Shown piece after piece: positions 6,702-9,483 of a DNA stretch of 9,483 bases (position 1 is its first letter; each line of letters begins with the position of its first letter). A program made the position numbers and the translations under genes. The notes beneath the pieces were generated by a model. It was not told where the DNA came from, did not search any database, and saw only the letters and a list, made by a program, of their open reading frames with translations. Source of the DNA: DASZOC01 sp035550975 (GTDB taxonomy: Bacteria > Actinomycetota > CADDZG01 > WHSQ01). The DNA lies in NCBI GenBank assembly GCA_035550975.1, contig DASZOC010000030.1, positions 1 through 9,483 on the forward strand. The letters run 5' to 3'.

Positions 6702-6724
6702 GGGTACCTCCTTCGTCCCTACCC
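6702..6724 (-). promoter_or_regulatory. inverted repeat upstream of the copper-storage gene, possible operator
   Basis: GGGTA (6702-6706) and TACCC (6720-6724) form a perfect 5-bp inverted repeat with a 13-base spacer, 22 bases before the start. Copper-responsive CsoR operators are GC-rich inverted repeats built on TACCC/GGGTA halves. Here, however, the halves are in the opposite order and wider apart than in the well-known examples. A possible -10 (TATCGT, minus strand, near 6760) lies upstream without a good -35. This is weak evidence. Confidence 0.25.
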
Positions 6725-6861
6725 ACAAGGCCGCGCCGAGACACGACCCTCGCAGCACGATATGACCGATCGCCCTGGACAAGGGGCTCGGGCTGGGGGA
6801 ACCTGCCCCGACTGCTACAGGGCTCTCGTCTCCGGGCGGGAGGCGCGGGGGCCCCGCCTCG

Positions 6862-7683
6862 TCAGCGGGTCTTCGGGAGCCTCTCGGCCATCTGCCGGAA
6901 GCGAGCGACCGGCACCAGGTGGACCCCGTCGATCAAGCCCGAGTCCCGCAGTGTCGCGACCTGCTCGCAGGCGAGGTCGATGCCGATCTGCGGATCGTCG
7001 TCGAGCTTGTCGATGATGCTCGTCGGGATCCGGATGTCGGGGATCGTGGCGTTGACACGCCGCGCCATGCGCGAGCTCGCCAGCACCAGCACACCCGCGT
7101 ACACCTTCCCGTCATAGTCGAGCTGCTCGCGCCAGCGGAACAGCCGCGACAGGTCGAACGAGATCTGCACGAACACGAAGTCCGCACGTGCACGCCACCC
7201 CAGCGGCCGCCCCTGCCGCGCCACGGTCCCGATGCGGAAGTCCGGATAGCCCTGGAACAACGGACCGTTGCCGAAGCCGCGTACCTCGTCGATCATGCCG
7301 CGCACGGTCAGGTCGTCGGTCCGGCGGCCCTCTTGCGGCGCGTCTCCGTAGACGAACAGGAAGTGGTCGACGCCGTACGAGGCCGCGGTCAATAGGTCGC
7401 GGCGAAACCCGAGCAGGTTACGGTCGCGCGCGTTCAGACATGCGATCGAGCGTCCGCCCATGTACGCGACCTCGTGGGCGACCGCGACGCTGGACACCGT
7501 CGCCCGCCCCAGGTGGTTGTCCGGGATCAAGAACGCATCGACGACCGGGTTGAGCACGTCGATCTGCTCCCGCACGTGCTCGATGTCGGGCTTGCGCGGT
7601 GGCTCGATCTCGCACAGCACGCGGAACGCGTCGCCCTCGAGGAACGAAGGCGGCGGCTCCGGCGGGTTGGGAACGTGGCTCAT
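6862..7683 (-). CDS. methylenetetrahydrofolate reductase-like flavoenzyme
   Basis: This 273-residue protein has the MetF/MTHFR TIM-barrel pattern. The family reduces 5,10-methylene-THF to 5-methyl-THF with FAD, feeding methionine synthesis. Motifs seen are CEIEPP (24-29; E25 matches the catalytic Glu of the E. coli FEFFPP motif), LNARDRNLLG (83-92, like the LTxRDRN of the YitJ-type branch), VYGDAP (111-116; the Asp matches RGDLP) and FVQISFD (171-177; Gln matches the folate-contacting Gln). It is slightly shorter than E. coli MetF (about 296 residues), mainly at the ends. The folate specificity, and whether it is a true MTHFR or a related reductase, cannot be told from sequence. No metH, metE or other folate gene is in the window. 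The ATG at 7683 lacks a Shine-Dalgarno, and a leaderless transcript is possible. Confidence 0.85.
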   Translation of the reverse strand: MSHVPNPPEPPPSFLEGDAFRVLCEIEPPRKPDIEHVREQIDVLNPVVDAFLIPDNHLGRATVSSVAVAHEVAYMGGRSIACLNARDRNLLGFRRDLLTAASYGVDHFLFVYGDAPQEGRRTDDLTVRGMIDEVRGFGNGPLFQGYPDFRIGTVARQGRPLGWRARADFVFVQISFDLSRLFRWREQLDYDGKVYAGVLVLASSRMARRVNATIPDIRIPTSIIDKLDDDPQIGIDLACEQVATLRDSGLIDGVHLVPVARFRQMAERLPKTR

Positions 7684-7902
7684 GGAGTGGATATACCAGC
7701 AGGTGCCCCTAGTTACGTACCGTATCGGTGGCTAAGGCCGCGCACCTCGAGGATCGCGGTCGGCCCGTTCGTGCCGCGCGTAGGCCTGCTTGATCGCCTA
7801 CCGGTTCGGTCTCTCAGACCTCACACGTCGACCGTGGGTCACGCCGATGGATCACGCGGGTCGGTTCGGCCAAGTTCGATCGCGCCGACTGACGAGTGCG
7901 GC
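7684..7902. other. intergenic region between the sigma factor and the MTHFR-like gene
   Basis: Besides the possible -10, it holds two weak inverted repeats. One is GTAGGC (7780-7785) with GCCTAC (7796-7801). The other is GACC-T-CAC (7817-7824) with GTGGGTC (7834-7840), which has one bulge. Either could terminate the sigma factor transcript, but neither is followed by a U-run. TTCG-containing stretches look a little like a tRNA T-arm, but no cloverleaf can be built. No small ORF with a ribosome binding site is seen. Confidence 0.4.
7690..7698 (-). promoter_or_regulatory. possible extended -10 box giving a leaderless MTHFR-like mRNA
   Basis: On the minus strand TGG followed by TATATC ends six bases before the ATG at 7683, which would put the transcription start at or near the A of ATG. 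Leaderless mRNAs are common in actinobacteria, and the absence of a Shine-Dalgarno here fits. No good -35 is present. Confidence 0.35.
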
Positions 7903-8967
7903 TTACTTGTCGGGCAGGACCTCGTCGGCTATCGCCGAGAGCTTGTCGATCAGCTTGCCCGAGGCGCGGTCGTCGAGCGGGTCGAAGTCGTCCTCGCCGC
8001 CGCGCTTCCCGTCATCTTCCTTTTGGTCGTCGGTCGTTTCCTGCTCGGCCGTTTCCTTCACCTGGGCCACCAGCGCAACCGCTTGATCGACGACGCTCTT
8101 CGAGCGAGCAGGACGCGCGGCGGCGACCTCGCGGCGGCGGGGTGCCTTGGCCTCGACCATCGTCTGACCGTCTGCAACCGCGAAGCTCTCAGAGGCCGGG
8201 ACGTCGTCGCGTCCGGGGGCCGCGTTGTCGGACGCAACCGAGACGGCTCCGCCGAATGCCACCACGACCACCATCGCAGTCGCGGTCATCTTCTCCGCAA
8301 GCAGCGGCGCGGTCACCTGCGTCACGGCCGGCACCTGCACGACCGTCCCGCTGTGCTTCATCTCGTCGAGCAGCGAGCGCAGCGTCGCGACCGGCGCGAG
8401 CACCCACCCACTGGCTTGGCCCCACGCGCGCTTGAACGACGCGCGCGCTCGGTGCAACAGCGCCTTCACCTGGGTCGAGCTCATCCCGAGTTGCGCGGCG
8501 ATCTCGCGGTGGCTCAGTCCCTGGAGGTTGCGCAGCCTTAGGGCCTCTGCATGAAGAGGCTGGATCTCGTCGAGCGTCTGGAGCGCGGGCACGTCACGGA
8601 TGACGACGTCTTCGGGGCCGAGGTCGGTATTCAGCGACTCGTGCTGCTCTTGTAGGGGAGTCATCACTGCGGTGCGGCCGCGGCGGCGGATGTAGTCGAC
8701 GCAGACGTTGGATGCGATCCGCTGGAGCCACGCGCCGAGCTTGTACTCGCCGTTGAAGCGCGGCAGCGCGACGTATGCCTTCAGGAACGTCTCCTGGGTC
8801 GCCTCGCGGGCGTCTTCAGGGCTACAGAGCATCCGGCGGCAGACGCCGTGCACGCGGTCGCTGTAGCGCCGGTACATCTCCTCGTAGGCCCCGGGGACTC
8901 CGCCTTTGAACGCGACGACGAGATCCCGGTCGGGCCAGTTGGACAGGGAGGTGCCCTGTTTGTCCAT
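7903..8967 (-). CDS. ECF-like sigma-70 factor with a C-terminal transmembrane extension
   Basis: This 354-residue protein is much longer than a typical ECF sigma (about 180-200). Region 2 spans about 24-95 (AYEEMYRRYSDRVHGVCRRM, then ATQETFLKAYVALPRF and WLQRIASNVCVDYIRRR), for core RNA polymerase and -10 binding. Region 4 spans about 132-182 (LRNLQGLSHREIAAQLGMSS, then VKALLHRARASFKR), a helix-turn-helix for the -35. The last 170 residues are an extension with a hydrophobic stretch at 228-246 (TATAMVVVVAFGGAVSVAS), then a basic/Ala-rich part and an acidic tail. That suggests one membrane span and an extracytoplasmic tail, which could act as a built-in sensor or anti-sigma. No separate anti-sigma gene is adjacent. 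The ATG at 8967 is the only start after an in-frame TAG, and it has no close Shine-Dalgarno. Sigma assignment is firm; the role of the tail is inference. Confidence 0.9.
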   Translation of the reverse strand: MDKQGTSLSNWPDRDLVVAFKGGVPGAYEEMYRRYSDRVHGVCRRMLCSPEDAREATQETFLKAYVALPRFNGEYKLGAWLQRIASNVCVDYIRRRGRTAVMTPLQEQHESLNTDLGPEDVVIRDVPALQTLDEIQPLHAEALRLRNLQGLSHREIAAQLGMSSTQVKALLHRARASFKRAWGQASGWVLAPVATLRSLLDEMKHSGTVVQVPAVTQVTAPLLAEKMTATAMVVVVAFGGAVSVASDNAAPGRDDVPASESFAVADGQTMVEAKAPRRREVAAARPARSKSVVDQAVALVAQVKETAEQETTDDQKEDDGKRGGEDDFDPLDDRASGKLIDKLSAIADEVLPDK

Positions 8968-8976
8968 AAGAAGGGG

Positions 8977-9000
8977 GATTCGCCCTCTAGGGGGCGATTC
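8977..9000 (-). promoter_or_regulatory. near-perfect 24-bp palindrome just upstream of the sigma gene
   Basis: The arms GATTCGCCCTC and GGGGCGATTC pair over nearly their whole length, with one mismatch (8979/8998) and one G-T pair around a TA centre. It ends nine bases before the ATG at 8967. It could be an operator, possibly autoregulatory, or an RNA hairpin. The nearest good Shine-Dalgarno-like sequence (GGGGAGG, minus strand, about 9004-9010) lies on its far side, so folding the palindrome would bring that site closer to the start. Confidence 0.5.
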
Positions 9001-9041
9001 CTACCTCCCCTCCGCAGGCGGACTCAGCCCCCGCCCCTGTG

Positions 9042-9353
9042 TCAGACAGTCGGCGTCCCCACGGGGTCGTGGTCGGTGGTGCCCTGCTCGTCGACCAGCG
9101 GGCGCTCGACCGACATCGAGCCCTCGTAGCCCTGGTAGGTGTCGTAGCTGCGGTCCTTGGACCGGCCCAGCAGCGAGTCGAACAGACCGCTCTTGTAGGC
9201 GTAGAAGGCGCCGCCGGCGGCACCGACGATCAAACCGAGCTTGCCGAAGCGGGCGGCGAACGACGGCTTCTTCGGCTTGCGCATCTCGTTGATCCGCTCG
9301 ATGCCTTCCTTGATGGCGAGGACGGCTACGGCTTTCTTCACGATCGGGTTCAT
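9042..9353 (-). CDS. small membrane-associated protein of unknown function
   Basis: I do not recognise a named family for this 103-residue protein. The N-terminus (MNPIVKKAVAVLAIKEGIERI) reads as an amphipathic helix. A basic patch follows (RKPKKP, 25-30), then one hydrophobic segment at about 37-54 (GKLGLIVGAAGGAFYAYK) and a polar, acidic, Tyr-rich C-terminus. A single-pass or membrane-attached topology is likely. The start is fixed by AGGAGG on the minus strand at 9360-9365, six bases before the ATG. It lies 74 bases upstream of the sigma factor in the same direction, so readthrough into the sigma gene is possible. Only a small TCCGC/GCGGA palindrome (9011-9022) and the 24-bp palindrome lie between them. 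Confidence 0.8.
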   Translation of the reverse strand: MNPIVKKAVAVLAIKEGIERINEMRKPKKPSFAARFGKLGLIVGAAGGAFYAYKSGLFDSLLGRSKDRSYDTYQGYEGSMSVERPLVDEQGTTDHDPVGTPTV

Positions 9354-9359
9354 GCGGTT

Positions 9360-9365
9360 CCTCCT
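9360..9365 (-). promoter_or_regulatory. Shine-Dalgarno of the small membrane protein gene
   Basis: AGGAGG on the minus strand stands six bases before the ATG at 9353. The same six-base spacing is seen at the starts at 178 and 6680. Confidence 0.85.
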
Positions 9366-9371
9366 ATGGGT

Positions 9372-9382
9372 CGGACGGTCCG
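9372..9382. promoter_or_regulatory. CGGAC-G-GTCCG palindrome in the leader of the small membrane protein gene
   Basis: A perfect 11-bp inverted repeat with a one-base centre lies between the proposed -10 box and the Shine-Dalgarno. Its place just downstream of the promoter would suit an operator. No regulator is identified. Confidence 0.35.
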
Positions 9383-9389
9383 TTTCCTC

Positions 9390-9417
9390 TGCATACCCCG
9401 TAGGGCGGAGAAGTCAA
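9390..9417 (-). promoter_or_regulatory. probable promoter of the small membrane protein gene
   Basis: On the minus strand TTGACT (9417-9412) and TATGCA (9395-9390) are separated by 16 bases. The -35 matches the housekeeping consensus at five of six positions; the -10 is weaker. The distance to the ATG at 9353 allows a leader of about 30 bases that includes the Shine-Dalgarno. Confidence 0.5.
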
Positions 9418-9461
9418 CTTTCCAGGGGTGCAAGCGACCGCCGTCTTTTCGCGCTCTCGAC

Positions 9462-9483
9462 CGACCACCCCGACCACCCCGAC
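9462..9483. repeat. 9-bp tandem repeat running off the window end
   Basis: CGACCACCC occurs at 9462-9470 and 9471-9479, and the next unit begins before the window ends. Similar short tandem pairs occur at 6008-6025 (CGCACCGAC twice) and 6139-6154 (CGACCGCA twice). The full copy number at the edge cannot be seen. Confidence 0.6.

Noticed and set aside
6840..6860. Palindromic GAGGCG...CGCCTC sequence beside the MTHFR-like stop as a terminator
   Set aside because: The arms meet with almost no loop and need a bulge, and there is no U-run. It is possible but too weak to list.
7801..7890. tRNA gene suggested by GGTTCG-like stretches
   Set aside because: No acceptor, D and anticodon arms can be paired around them on either strand.
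7474..8541. 355-codon plus-strand frame across the MTHFR-like and sigma genes
   Set aside because: It runs antisense to two well-recognised proteins and the intergenic gap, and its translation has no recognisable motif.

Overview
The window is high-GC DNA with strong AGGAGG-type ribosome binding sites, two TTG starts and long antisense shadow ORFs. It also carries an actinobacterial style of secreted Ig-like/RTX protein. I infer a member of the Actinomycetota, perhaps a deep-branching or uncultured class. No marker gene here fixes the genus, and I see no rRNA, tRNA, CRISPR array, transposase or phage gene.

Left part (about 1-6000, plus strand): two large paralogous genes for secreted modular proteins lie head to tail. 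The first (1064 aa from a TTG at 178) has a signal peptide, several Ig-like modules, a clearer Big_1-like domain and a C-terminal RTX-type calcium-binding repeat block. The second (850 aa from a TTG at 3445) has a signal peptide, its own N-terminal domain, two copies of the same Ig-like module, a Pro/Ser/Thr-rich linker and an RTX block that aligns to the first without gaps at about 80% identity by eye. Hairpins lie in the leader of gene 1, between the two genes, and after gene 2.

Middle (about 6000-6860): a convergent intergenic region holds two good terminator-like hairpins, one for each direction. After it comes a minus-strand gene for a cytosolic four-helix-bundle copper-storage (Csp/DUF326) protein with 18 cysteines.

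Right part (about 6860-9483, minus strand): a stand-alone methylenetetrahydrofolate-reductase-like flavoenzyme lies upstream of the copper protein. Before it comes an ECF-like sigma factor with a roughly 170-residue C-terminal extension containing a probable membrane segment. First in this minus-strand series is a small membrane-associated protein of unknown function with a recognisable promoter and ribosome binding site. The four minus-strand genes are spaced 75-220 bp apart, so they are probably separate or loosely coupled units rather than a tight operon, and no shared pathway is evident.

The most interesting items are the tandem Ig-like/RTX paralogues with their recurring NDPD / YRAWID / TDVV module, and the sigma factor with a membrane-spanning tail preceded by a near-perfect 24-bp palindrome. 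None of this is proven to be a new system.
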